Shown here: in pieces, positions 54,010-64,000 of the stretch
Layout of the letters: each line of letters starts with the position of its first letter
How positions within the stretch are numbered: position 1 is the stretch's first letter
From: Aurelia coerulea
Taxonomy: Eukaryota; Cnidaria; Scyphozoa; Semaeostomeae; Ulmaridae
Direction: 5' to 3'
Length of the DNA stretch: 64,000 bases
NCBI GenBank assembly: GCA_039566865.1
Contig: CM076944.1
Span: forward strand, 21,722,501 to 21,786,500
Translations under genes and position numbers: made by a program
Notes under the pieces: model-generated
What the model was told of the DNA's origin: nothing
The model's database searches: none
The model's input: only the letters and a program-made list of their open reading frames with translations

Positions 54010-55425
54010 TAGGAACTGCAAGGAGCATATGAGTCAAATCTTTCAATAGGGCACAGGGAAACCCGCAAATCTTCCAATTTCACGCTTATAAGCCAATGAT
54101 ATCGTCGTATTCCGATCACATGACTGAAAATAAGGCTTTCGAGATAAATTTTCGAGTACCTTCACGAAAATAAAAATGGATATTCGAGTAATAAAGATAC
54201 AGAGCTGGTTTTACCACGAATCGATTCGAGAGGCCCCACTCCACATTTGTTTTTCTGCATTTGGTTAAAATCTCGTCAGGGATCGGCGTTACATCGAGTT
54301 TTATTCCTTCGAAAATTGGCCTATATTCAAGAATTCTTCAGGAACGCTACAAATAAGATATAGCTTTCAAAATTTCATATGTTACGTGAATTATGTCCAG
54401 GAATAACATGAAAATATTTGTTTGTGTGATTTTCGAAAATCCTAGACGAATTAAAGCTATTTACTGCGAAGAAAGCTAATGGGCCTACCTTCACCCGCAG
54501 CAGAATCCCAGTAATCGGCATTAAATCACTCTTTTTCGCAATAATAACCAGCGGATACATTAACGAATAACTTCACCACAAATCCAATTTCTTTCCACCA
54601 TTTTATAGTCGATAATTTCGATAAAATGTGACAAGACTTTACAGCCTCTGCAGCAAACCGTCCAACTACCGTCGATTCAAAGTTTTCTTGTTGCAAACAC
54701 GTTGGAAGTCTTGCAAGACTTGCATAAAACAAAAGGTTTTGCAAGACTTAGGTCTCCCATATGACACAGCAAAATGACACCTTTGAGAATAGATTGCACA
54801 CTCCTGGAGGCATTCTATCGTTGTAAAATAAAGAGAAATTAAAACATTTCTCAAAGATTGCAAATTTCTTTGTCACATCGGAAAAGTACATAATTTGTGT
54901 AAAGAAATTTCCCATGCAATCTATTCTCAAAGGTGTACAATCTATTATCAAAGGTAACAATTTGCTGTGTCATATGGGAGACCTGAGCCTTGCACAACCT
55001 TTTGTTTTATGCAAGCTTTCCTGGTGTTTGCAACAAGAAAACTTTGAATCGACGGTAGTTGGACGGTTTGCTGCAGAGGCTGTAAAGTCTTGTCATATTT
55101 TATCGAAATTATCGATGATAAAATGATGGAAAGAAAGTGGATTTGTGGTGAAGTTATTCGTTAATGTATCCGCTGGTTATTATTGCGAAAAAGAGTGATT
55201 TAATGCCGATTACTGGGATTTTGCTGCGGGTGAAGGTAGGCCCATTAGCTTAATATCCATTTTTATTTTCGTGAAGGTACTCGAAAATTTATCTCAAAAG
55301 CCTTATTTTCAGTCATGTGATCGGAATACGACGATATCATTGGCTTATAAGCGTGAAATTGGAAGATTTGCGGGTTTCCCTGTGCCCTATTGAAAGATTT
55401 GACTCATATGCTACTGCAAGGATCT
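54010..55425. mobile_element. large foldback element with unequal arms
   Basis: The outer parts (54020-54180 and 55258-55420) and inner parts (54479-54790 and 54965-55250) are inverted copies. The left arm has about 300 nt (54181-54478) absent from the right. Shared blocks include gatatcgtcgtattccgatc, tttgcgggtttccctgtgcc, and gatattaaat-type junctions. No protein signature. Confidence 0.75.
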
Positions 55426-55536
55426 TTCGTAAAGTACTTAGCATCTGAACTTCAACATGACATGCCTTAGGTGTATTGTTTACACCCGGTCAAAGAAAAA
55501 GCAACCAGTATGAACTGTGACATTTAGCACCACGTA

Positions 55537-55660
<124 letters not shown>

Positions 55661-55740
55661 TACTCAACAGTTAGCGAGCAACCAGGATTTCGCCTTTTTC
55701 GGTGCAAACAGAAACATTTTTCAATTATCAGAAAAATCAA

Positions 55741-55987
55741 GAAAATTAAAAGATCTCCTGCTTTCCGGGCAAGCGTCTTAACCATTAGAGCACAGTGGCA
55801 TGCTTTAATCCTCTCGATTTTAGCACCTTATGAGTGACTTTCGGCTTTCACCTCTTGCAAGTAGCGTATCTTTGAGTACTCAACAGCTAGCGAGCAACTT
55901 ATGTAATGAGTATAGCGAGCAACCAGGATTTCTCCTTTTACAGTGCAAGCAGAAACATTTTTTGAATCGTCAGAAAAATCGAGAATA
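55741..55987 (-). repeat. 247-bp direct repeat, left copy, with tRNA-like segment
   Basis: Aligned without gaps to 57453-57699 with very few substitutions. On the minus strand one end reads ctctaatggttaagacgctt then gcccggaaagcaggaga, which looks like the D arm and anticodon arm of a tRNA; the B box is missing. Probably a SINE copy or part of one. Confidence 0.7.
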
Positions 55988-56214
55988 CGATTCTAAATTA
56001 TTCTGCACCCAAGCAAATGGCAAAACCTACTGCTTAGTTAATATATACAGAATGTTTGCTGGTTTTACAGTTACCGTTAATAAACGCCATGGTACAAACG
56101 GTGAATAAATTTATCACTGAGTATCAAAGATGAACAGAATGATACTTGATGTGGGCTTAAAAGCCAGGTTTATCAAAAGCAGACCAAAACGAAAGGTGAA
56201 ATGGAAAGAAATCA

Positions 56215-57370
56215 GTGACTCAATTTTTTCACCCTGTGCCTCCAGATATAGTTCGCTCCAATAATATTAGAAATCGAGCACCAAGCTAACAGTTCCTTTA
56301 CTTTTCCTTTTCCAAAGCCAATATTCCGCAATCGTTCATAAACGTCCTCTTTGATACAGCCAAGCGCACCAAAACACAGAACATGAAGAGAAGGGTTCCA
56401 TCCATTTTCACGAAGAACGTCACACAGGTCCTGGTAGCGATCACACTTCGCTGGAAACGAGAATCCAAAGTAGAGATCAAAACAAACTGTAACTTCTGCT
56501 ATGATGATATCTCGTGAAGTTTTATCAATAATAACAATGTCCGGTTTCCGATGTTGAAGCAAGGTCAGCTCTTCTCGATATTCTGGCAACAAAGTTTCTA
56601 GTCTTGTTTGTATAAACTTTCTTGCTCGAACATAATATCAACTTTATTTCATCGAAAAGTTTTTCAACAATCCGATCGTGCCGGCGACTGTAGAAATTAT
56701 GAAATTCCTTGCATCCATTAAACAAATGCGCAATACTTTCTGTGTGGCTAAAACAAAGCGGACAACACGGATCATTTGTCCTGTTCCAAATATAAGTTGT
56801 GAAATTTGTTGGGAGTAAACTTAAACGCGCTTTGATAGCAAAACGAACCAAATCATCGCTTATCTTCCAGTTGTAAAAGATAGAATGAGACGCTTTTACC
56901 TGAATGTCGTTTAATCCAAGAAAAGGACCTTGGATACTAAGTTCTTTGGCCTTCTGAAGATCTCTATCTATGGTAATGCGAAAAAGTATATTCTGAAGTT
57001 TAGGGGTTTCATCCAGAGTTAAATCGTTGTAAGTTATTTCTGCTTTTCCGTTTCTGAAAATCACTCTAACGCCCAACTTACGAGCATATCGTAACATGTC
57101 TGGCCAGTCTGACTGGCAACCGAATCGCGTTCTCGTATTCAAAAAACCATTAGAATTCAAGTCATAGCCAAGAAAGTTATCGCTACTCTCTGACAGAAAT
57201 ACTCCCCTTTTGTCCATATCTAACCTCAAAGACTCACGAGCCATATTTCTGAACTGTGGCACATCATGATTCAGCATCTTGACTAGAAAGCTAGAAATGC
57301 CAGTCTTGTAGTCCGATAAACATCAGACACTCTTTTCACTCCAATACCACCATACTCCCGTGGTAAATAA
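56215..57370 (-). pseudogene. R2-type retrotransposon C-terminal half: zinc knuckle and restriction-like endonuclease
   Basis: Starts near 57370 with VYLPREYGGIGVKRV (typical just after the RT), continues through an alpha-helical linker, then CCPLCFSHTESIAHLFNGC (CxxC, His, Cys knuckle), YSRRHDRIVEKLF, and after a frame change near 56590 the endonuclease KPDIVIIDKTSRDIIIAEVT with CFD and a KCDRYQDLCDVLREN helix. KPD and the AEVT acid match the PD-(D/E)XK core of RLE retrotransposons (R2, Hero, NeSL clades). RT absent. It differs from the RLE fragment at 25081, so two lineages are present. Confidence 0.8.
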
Positions 57371-57452
57371 ATCACAAGATTGGTTGTAGTAGTGTATAAT
57401 GCATACATTTCTCTGACAGTCTTAGTAACTGACCTGTCAATATCTATCAATA

Positions 57453-57699
57453 GAAAATTAAAAGATCTCCTGCTTTCCGGGCAAGCGTCTTAACCATTAG
57501 AGCACAGCGGCATGCTTTAATCCTCTCGATTTTAGCACCTTATGGGTGACTTTCGGCTTTCACCTCTTGCAAGTAGCGTATCTTTGAGTACTCAACAGCT
57601 AGCGAGCAACTTATGTAATGAGTATAGCGAGCAACCAGGATTTCTCCTTTTACAGTGCAAGCAGAAACATTTTTTGAATCGTCAGAAAAATCGAGAATA
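57453..57699 (-). repeat. 247-bp direct repeat, right copy, followed by (AAT)n
   Basis: Same length and order as 55741-55987, offset exactly 1,712 nt. Followed by an AAT/GATAAT tract at 57697-57729. Confidence 0.7.
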
Positions 57700-57839
57700 A
57701 TAATAATAATAATGATAATAATAATAATATAAAACAAAACCACCATCAATAATTAACAGAAAAGAATGAACTTCCTCAGCACTCTACTTCTTCAGCATAC
57801 ATCAAATAATAACAACATGTTATGATAATGACAGTTTTC

Positions 57840-58222
57840 AGAGATCAATGTAAGGGGCAGCAATAGCGCATCATCACATAGCTTAATCAATCGAATTGAA
57901 ATATCATCCCAACTGTGTGCCTCATTTGGGTTCAATGACCGAATGATCTTCATAATGTTCTCATCCTAAATGGTGAATTCAATCAGCAGCGGAGAAATAG
58001 AGAGTAGGTCTTGAGGGATTGTACTGCCTGTATCCATTGTTGTGCGTTGCTGTATAGAGTATTCATTGAAGATCTCAGCCTTCGATGTAAAAGTCTGATA
58101 TGAATATATCATTTTCTAAAAGAGGAGGAATTATTGGTTTAGCTTTGCTCAAACTTCTGTTGATCAAGGACCAATATGTTTTGATTCCAGTCTCTGGACT
58201 AGAGAGAGCTATACTTATTTTC
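57840..58222 (-). pseudogene. LINE RT N-terminal region, 3' part of a split copy
   Basis: Reads KKISIALSSPETGIKTYWSL then INRSLSKAKPIIPPLLENDI, and after decay NPNEAHSWDDISIRLIKLCD, the linker and first RT motifs of L2/CR1-like LINEs. Homology fades near 57840. The sequence is continuous with 59067-59453 once the TTAA element between them is removed. Confidence 0.8.
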
Positions 58223-58226
58223 TTAA

Positions 58227-59062
58227 CCCTAATCCTACCGGGCTTTTTTTGATCTAACATAGCCGGGGGGGGGGGGGGGGGGGGGGGGGTGGGAAATCAT
58301 TGAAACTTGGCAAGGGCGTAGTACTAACTATTCTTAGCCGATTGGTAGTTTTGGGCGTGGCCACCTAATTAGGTGACGTCACTATGACGTCATAATGCCA
58401 GAAAATGTCAAAATATATGGTTTTCCAGATTATTTGTTCTAAAAACGGAATAAAGGTAATGTGAATGACTTTTTCCATCCTCATTTGGCGTATTATTCAT
58501 TTCCAATTCAAATTTGATGCATAGAGGTGTTTTTAGACTGTTATTTTGGAAGAAAACGACAAAAATTGATGACGTCATAACTAAAAACTGTGTTTTTCTG
58601 CCAAAAATTGATAATAATTGGCTCAAAATGCTTTTAAAGTATTGCATAACGCAATTCTATGCAATTTTAACAAAATCTGTTGGAAAAAACTTCACTTTTG
58701 CCAAAATGACCCAAAATGACGGCCCGAGTGACGTCATCATTTAAGAATGCTGACGTCAGCAAATTCCATTGTTATTGACAACAATAGAAAGCTAATTGTT
58801 TGCTGATTCTTTTAAAGTACAATAGTAAACGTTTGGAACTAATTCTGGGAGTAAAAATATCAATATCATAAATTTTTCCAATACCTTGCTCCAAATATGG
58901 TAGTGTCACGTGACACCTATTGTTCACAAATTTAATTGTCAAAATGTAGCTAATAGATAATTAGTAATTGTCAGAGAGGGTCATAGCTTTTGTCGTTAAA
59001 GAATGCTCTGCAAAAAAACCGACAGGGGGGGTGGAAAACACCCCCCCCCAGTAGGATTAGGG
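58227..59062. mobile_element. 836-bp TTAA-flanked MITE (piggyBac-like) inside a LINE
   Basis: TTAA at 58223-58226 and 59063-59066 flank CCCTAATCCTACCGGG and its inverse CAGTAGGATTAGGG. A 25-G tract lies at 58265-58289 and a 9-C tract near the right end. No transposase frame. Removing the element and one TTAA gives an uninterrupted LINE frame reading DRYFKKISIA. Confidence 0.85.
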
Positions 59063-59066
59063 TTAA

Positions 59067-59453
59067 AATACCTGTCCTTGGCATCTTCAATTGGTTTGGA
59101 TAGTGTTTGGATCCTCGAGATATCATGTCGTTCATGGTCTCTTTTCGTTGGGCCGACCACTCCTAACAAAAACTACGGTGTTCTGTTTTTTTCAGGATGA
59201 AGTTTTTAACATATTGTGATATCCAAGGTGCCTTTCGAGGTCTAACTGTGATTACCTCGTTAGGTATAAAGCTCGAAAAGATATTCAAAAGAATTTCAGT
59301 CAGCATTTCAACTTGCTGGCTTGGACATAATAGGTTTTCGATGCTCTGAATATGATCTGAATAATTCGTAGCAGCTGCCATTTCAGCAAGCACGGTAGAA
59401 GTTAGTGAAACGAAAGATAGAATTATGAGAAGACGGTGATTTCGCAGCCACAA
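59067..59453 (-). pseudogene. LINE linker region between endonuclease and RT, 5' part of a split copy
   Basis: Contains SSFIPNEVITVRPRKAPWIS and QYVKNFILKK, the IPNKxITVRPxDxPWIxxxIK block shared by many L2/CR1-like LINEs, followed in other frames by SRIQTLSKPIEDAKDRYF. A stop and frameshift occur near 59165. The endonuclease upstream is too decayed to confirm. Confidence 0.75.
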
Positions 59454-60448
59454 GAATAGCTTCCCCCATCAAATGCAGCCAACTTAATTTTCATTTGACT
59501 GAGAGTAATGTAAAAACCAACTTTGTCAACATACACTGCTAGGTGATAGCAGTGGATGCAAACATGGATCTTTGGCTCACAAACTTCTCTTTTGCCGCTC
59601 CAGTCAGTCCCAAAAGGGAGCAAATCACCAATGTGACCACTTATTACAAGAAGAGAACAGCATAATACTATTAAACACGTTTTGTCTTGCTCGCTCCAGG
59701 TCAAGCTAGCAGACTTTTACTAAAGGGAGTGAATGCGGTCCAAGTAACTGCAATGCTACTTTTGTGAATCAGCTTCTACACGGCGGCAGTGACTACTGCA
59801 GACACCAAGAGGCATCGGAATATAAGCATCTTTTATGATTCACAGCATTCCTACTTATCCAATTGGGTGATAGAAGTCAGCGGTTTTAATAGATACTAAA
59901 CGGCATTATTTGAAAACATTAAGGGCAAAGTGCAGAGAACAGAACAATAAAAAGGTCTCGTTGTAACTTTTGGCGTCTTTGGCATTTAGGTATCGAAGCA
60001 TGTTTAGACTCCTTACTCACGAGAGAGCACAGATCCATTTGGATCCCAATCTAAATTGGTAGACAGACCTTGCGTACACACGGGGTGGAGTGTAAATCCG
60101 ATTCGCGATGGTTTTGGCTCTGCTGAAAAAGTGTGCCAGTTTGGCTCCGGCCCGTTTGGCTCCTGCTCCGTGTGAACGCAAAATTCCGGATCCAATTTTA
60201 AAGGATCAAAATTTGCGGTTGTGTCCATCTGGTGCAAAATTTTAACAAGAATTATGCGCGCGTGTCTTACCTTCATACTTTCTTTCATATTCGCATTTCT
60301 TACTTACTTTCAATGTGCCCTGCTTAAAAACACAACTAACCTAATTACAATTACAAATCAACTTGAAGATCCCATATAAAAGAAAAGAAAACATGTAAAA
60401 AAGAAAGGGGATTCCACGTATGTGCTGAATGCTGATTCATATTATCAA
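59454..60448. other. unassigned sequence right of the LINE fragment
   Basis: Short frames only. Near 60020-60190 there is gtgtgaacgc and ggatcc-rich sequence that partly recurs near 60780-60900, suggesting a diverged repeat around the 60449 foldback. Confidence 0.35.
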
Positions 60449-60653
60449 TAGACTTGTCCCAAGTTTATCTCTTCAGTCCGTCTTACCGTTCCCTTTTCGG
60501 TAGTTCCTGGATCCGCTATTCCCTAAATCTGCCATTCCGACATTCTGTCAAGAGAGATTTCGGAATGGCGGATCCAGGGAATAGCGGATCCAGGAACTAC
60601 CGAAAAGGGAACGGTAAGACGGCCCAAGGAGATAGACTTTGGGGCAAGTCTAG
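60449..60653. mobile_element. short foldback element
   Basis: Arms of about 85-90 nt starting tagacttgtccc and ending gggcaagtcta, pairing through gtcttaccgttcccttttcg and gtagttcctggatccgctat. Nearly perfect inner arms, short centre. Confidence 0.85.
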
Positions 60654-61075
60654 ATTATCAACCCATTTCGTCTTTCAAGACGCTTTTAGTCTCGTTTTGA
60701 AAGTAGCTAGTAAAGGATCAGTTTTGATTTCATAGCTCAACTGGTTTCAAACAGTAACTCCTCGATTGAAAAAGTGAATCTGGTTGGATCCGATCCCATG
60801 TGAATGGGCTCTCATGTGCAAGCAAAAGTTTTGGGTCAAAAAAGAGCGGAGCCAAATGGATCCCCTCTCGTGTGCATGGGGTTTCGTTTGGTTACATCTG
60901 GAGTGGATTTGTTCCACGAAGGCAGCGCCAATTTTCTCATACAACAAGAAAGATCGGGATGTTTGCTCACAAATCAAATCAAATAAAATCATCATCATTC
61001 TTTAAAGTTGGTGTTGCAAAGGCGTATGAAACTAATTAATACCAACTATTTACAATATAATTTAAACAGATGTAT

Positions 61076-61532
61076 CATGGGTATTGTGGACACGATTTGT
61101 GTCGATCGTGTCCAAAATACCTGGCCTAAATGTTACTAAATGAAGAAAGGTAGTTCGTTACCTTGCTCGTCTTCATTTCATGAGTATCTCTGCTCTTTTG
61201 CTTCGGCAGCCATTCTTGCTTACTTTCAACGGCTTAAGGTTTGAACAGTGCCGCACTCTGAAAGTTATCGCCTGAGAGCTAGTTCCCAGATGATGAGTCG
61301 TTCGAGGGCTGCGACGATCTGGGAACTAGCTCTTAAGCGATAACGTACAGAGCGCGGCACTGTTCAAACCTTAGGCTGTTGAAAGTAAGCAAGAATGGCT
61401 GCTGAAGCAAAAGAGCAGAGATACTCATGATATGAAGACAAGCAAGGTAACGAACTACATTTATTCATTTAGTAACATTTAGGCCAGGTATTGTGGACAC
61501 GATCGACACAAATCGTGTCCACAATACCCATG
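61076..61532. mobile_element. foldback MITE with catgggtattgtggacacg ends
   Basis: Arms of about 205 nt pair from CATGGGTATTGTGGACACG inward through ctctgctcttttgct, gtttgaacagtgccgc and gagctagttcccagat; the centre near 61300 is short. The outermost 40 nt are themselves palindromic (gacacgatttgtgtcgatcg). No protein signature. Confidence 0.85.
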
Positions 61533-61536
61533 GATA

Positions 61537-61924
61537 TACCGGGTGTCCGAAAAAAAGTATGGGCGTTTGAACAGTTCCTGTGAAGGAGCCTTGTATTCAA
61601 AAATTTTTATTTTCAGTTTATGGTATAGATGAGATCTCAACTTAGATTTAGCAACCTCGCATGGTCAAATCGGATTTGCATTCCCGGAGTAATTCACCTA
61701 AACAGGAAACATTTCTGAGCCAGCCTGAGACAGATGGTTGATGAATTATGCTACTACTATCAATGTGTAATTTGAAGAAAATTTTGAGTCAGCTCAACAT
61801 GCAAGGTCGCAAAATCTAAGTTGAGATCTCATATATACCATAAACTAAAAGTAAACAAATTTGAATACAAGGCTCCTTCGCAGGAACTGTTCGAACGTCT
61901 ATACTTTTTTTGGGACACCCTGTA
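61537..61924. mobile_element. mariner-like MITE, GGGTGTCC termini
   Basis: taccgggtgtccgaaaaaaa at the left and ttttttgggacaccctgta at the right, with caaggctccttc- and gagatctcaact-type arms inside. TA flanks. The right TA is shared with the next element. Confidence 0.8.
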
Positions 61925-62478
61925 CCGGGTGCGCCAAAATAAACTATGCACGTTTGGCAGGCCACAATAAATCGTACACTGGACCGATTTTGAAGATTTA
62001 TGACTTAATCGTTAGCAGAAAGACTTAATTAGATACTTGGATTTTTTACAAATTTTTTAACTTTTAGTTTTTAGAGCTAGAAGCGAGTTTCCTAAAATCT
62101 TAGTTTTCGAAAACACTGAAAACGATCAAAAAACATCGATCAAGTTTTCTAAAGAATCAACAAGAGAGAACTTGTTCGTGGTGATTTGCGAATTAGAAAT
62201 CGAAGAATTGTAATCTGCTGTATGAGAGTTCGTCCTAAACTCCCAAATCCCCTTGAATACGTTTTCTCTTTGTTCGTCCATGTTGAATTTTTTAAAACGA
62301 ACATTTTAAGAAAATCGCTTCTAGCTCTAAAAACTGAAAGCAGAAAAATTTGCAGAAAGTCCTAGAATCTAATCCAGGCTTTCTGCTAAAGATTAAGTTA
62401 TAAATCGTCAAACTCGGTCCAGTGCATGATTTATTGTGGGCTGCCAAACGTGCATAGTTTATTTTGGCGCACCCGGTA
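61923..62478. mobile_element. mariner-like MITE, CCGGGTGCGCC termini (complete copy)
   Basis: taccgggtgcgccaaaataa at the left, inverse ttattttggcgcacccggta at the right, with cacgtttggcaggccacaat arms. TA flanks, 556 bp, no transposase. Complete relative of the split copy at 7441-9867. Confidence 0.85.
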
Positions 62479-63392
62479 TAAGAAATGATATTTATAAGCT
62501 ACATAATATAATTGAGTTATATCAATAATTGAGCTGAACCACAGCTAAATTAACTAAATCAACACATCCAGCATTAAAAGCAAAATGCCCCAAAAATTGA
62601 AGGAACTGCCTACCAGCCCCGGACCTTAGTTTTCTTATAAAAAATACGTGAACTGCATGTTTTTGCATATCTGTCTGATGCATATAGAAAAAATAGATTA
62701 TTAATATTATCATGAGCAGCGAAGTGGCCAGATCAAAATAAATGGGAGCATTGGAATGGAGGGGGGGGGGGTCTGGGGGTGACACCCCCAGGAAAATTGC
62801 TGGGGTCATGCCCTTTGCTTTGGCGTGGAATAAACCTCCCAATATCATGCTTGCCATTAACGACAAGGGAACCTTGATGGTTTTGTGACAGAATCAGAGA
62901 ACGAGGAAAATTTTTGGAGAAACATCCTTTTCTAGATAAATCGGAGCAAGAACAAGATCTTTGAAGAAACGTCCTTTATTTTTGCTCAGAAGGCATCCTC
63001 TGATTCTATATTTACCAGTGCTACAATAGAAGCTTTGACAACACAATTGAATTATGTAATCTCCTTCTAGCATTTTGGCTTTCTCGGGAAAATTTTTGCC
63101 CAACCTATAGCCAGCCATTTTCTCTTCGGTTTTAAAGGAATCTCGAGCACTATCTTTCGACAAAAGTTGCCCCCATACCCATCCCCCCGTGGCCACGCCA
63201 CTGATCATGAGTTGATGCGCATTTCTTGCCAAAAAAGGGGCACCAAGCAGAGTTTTCTCCCCGAAGGGGGCAACCATTTGCCCCGTAATTCAGCCATTGG
63301 CTGTTTAGCCCTCTTTTCCGGCCTTCTTCTGGGGTACTATCCTTACATTTACTTTGGATTCAATGAGAATTCTTCGAATGACCGTCGCCGGG
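62479..63392. other. unassigned sequence with G- or C-rich patches
   Basis: A ggggggggtctgggggtgac stretch lies at 62763-62785 and accccatccccccgtggccac-like sequence near 63178. No gene recognised. Confidence 0.35.
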
Positions 63393-63639
63393 AATAGACC
63401 TTTTAGCTATTCTACAAAAGAGCCTGGATCGAGCGTTATTTTTATACACGAGGTTCGATAGAGTGGCGTTAGAGCTTCTATCAATATTGTGCATGTTCGA
63501 AAATTCTACAAAATGCACTTGGTAGAATTTTCGAATTTGCACAATAGTGATAGAAGCTCTTAACACCACTTTATCGAGCCTCGCGTATAAAAATAACGCT
63601 CGATCCAGGCTCTTTTGTAGAATAGCTAAAAGGTCTATT
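63393..63639. mobile_element. near-perfect palindromic element
   Basis: aatagaccttttagctattc at the left and its inverse at the right; arms of about 110 nt pair through ctacaaaagagcctggatcg and agcgttatttttata, with a loop of about 20 nt near 63505. Confidence 0.85.
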
Positions 63640-63776
63640 AGTTAATGCAAGACTCGTGGGGACTGAAGGAAATGTTGCAAAACTCCAATTCCAAGAGAAT
63701 GACATTCCCAGAACGGTGGACACTTTTTTTAGGCACCTGTGTTTAGGAATTGGCAAATTTGCTTGTTATTCGTTAA

Positions 63777-64000
63777 CCCTATCTAACCTGGGCGTTTTTG
63801 AACACTCAATGTCTGGGGGGGGGGCGGATTCCGCCCCCATTGTTTATCTCTGTTGTCATATGAGATATGGCAACTAAATTTGGCAAAAACGTAGTTCATT
63901 ATACAGCAATGCAAATTTAAAATCATAACGCAACTAGCGATGTTGTTGTTGTTGGTAACTTTCTGCCTTAATGTGCATTGCTTATTCGTGGCGATAAGAA
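63777..64000. mobile_element. left end of a TTAA MITE, cut by the window edge
   Basis: TTAA at 63773-63776 then CCCTATCTAACCTGGGCG, a 9-G run and cggattccgccccc, closely like the left end at 46800. Confidence 0.7.

Noticed and set aside
53717..54046. Long Ile/Asn/Tyr-rich frames
   Set aside because: They are translations of the (AAT)n/(GATAAT)n microsatellite.
54479..54510. Minus-strand MPITGILLRV then a donor-like gtaggcc as a boule exon
   Set aside because: The same sequence occurs inverted near 55203, so it belongs to a foldback arm.
60239..60290. ATGAAAGAAAGTATGAAG followed by gtaagac as a first coding exon of boule
   Set aside because: Only a few codons, no downstream partner in phase, and it lies between repeats; cannot be supported from sequence alone.

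Overview
This window is nuclear DNA from an animal. It is AT-rich, has canonical GT-AG introns, and is packed with retrotransposon remnants, foldback elements and microsatellites. An anthozoan cnidarian, most likely a stony coral, is my best guess. The reasons are the mix of L2/CR1-like LINEs, Penelope-like elements, R2-type-endonuclease retrotransposons and TTAA- or TA-flanked MITEs; this is inference, since no ribosomal or mitochondrial marker is present.

One host gene can be supported. It lies on the minus strand and is the 3' part of a boule (DAZ-family) RNA-binding protein gene. Six coding exons (52872-52928, 49291-49327, 43132-43358, 10260-10445, 1861-1911, 582-977) join in perfect phase into about 317 codons. 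They encode the end of an RNA recognition motif, a Boule-type GYxYTVxxNGVWYFH block, and a Pro/Gln-rich tail that ends at a stop codon and a polyadenylation signal. The exons for the start of the RRM are not in the window and should lie beyond its right edge. Nearly all of the window is intron of this gene; the intron at 10446-43131 alone is 32.7 kb.

The introns are filled with nested mobile elements. From 2 to 6.5 kb there are two foldback elements, one carrying a LINE 3' end in one arm. From 7.4 to 9.9 kb a mariner-like MITE is split by a LINE. From 11.6 to 22.7 kb there are LINE fragments, MITEs with TTAA or TA flanks, and a tRNA-derived SINE. From 23.8 to 34.5 kb lies a retroelement cluster: a LINE, an R2-type endonuclease fragment, two Penelope-like elements tail to tail with candidate hammerhead ribozymes, and a nearly complete L2-like LINE. 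Most joins in that cluster are (ATT)n microsatellites. From 34.7 to 50 kb there are MITEs, a 721-bp tandem duplication, and a near-perfect palindrome. From 53 to 64 kb there are microsatellites, foldbacks, a second R2-type endonuclease fragment between 247-bp direct repeats, a LINE split by a TTAA MITE, and a stack of three abutting MITEs.

The strongest unusual signals are two TTAA-flanked MITEs inside LINE reading frames, where deleting the element plus one TTAA restores the LINE frame exactly, and the inverted Penelope pair with hammerhead-like motifs. I saw no cellular RNA gene, CRISPR array or bacterial-type operon.
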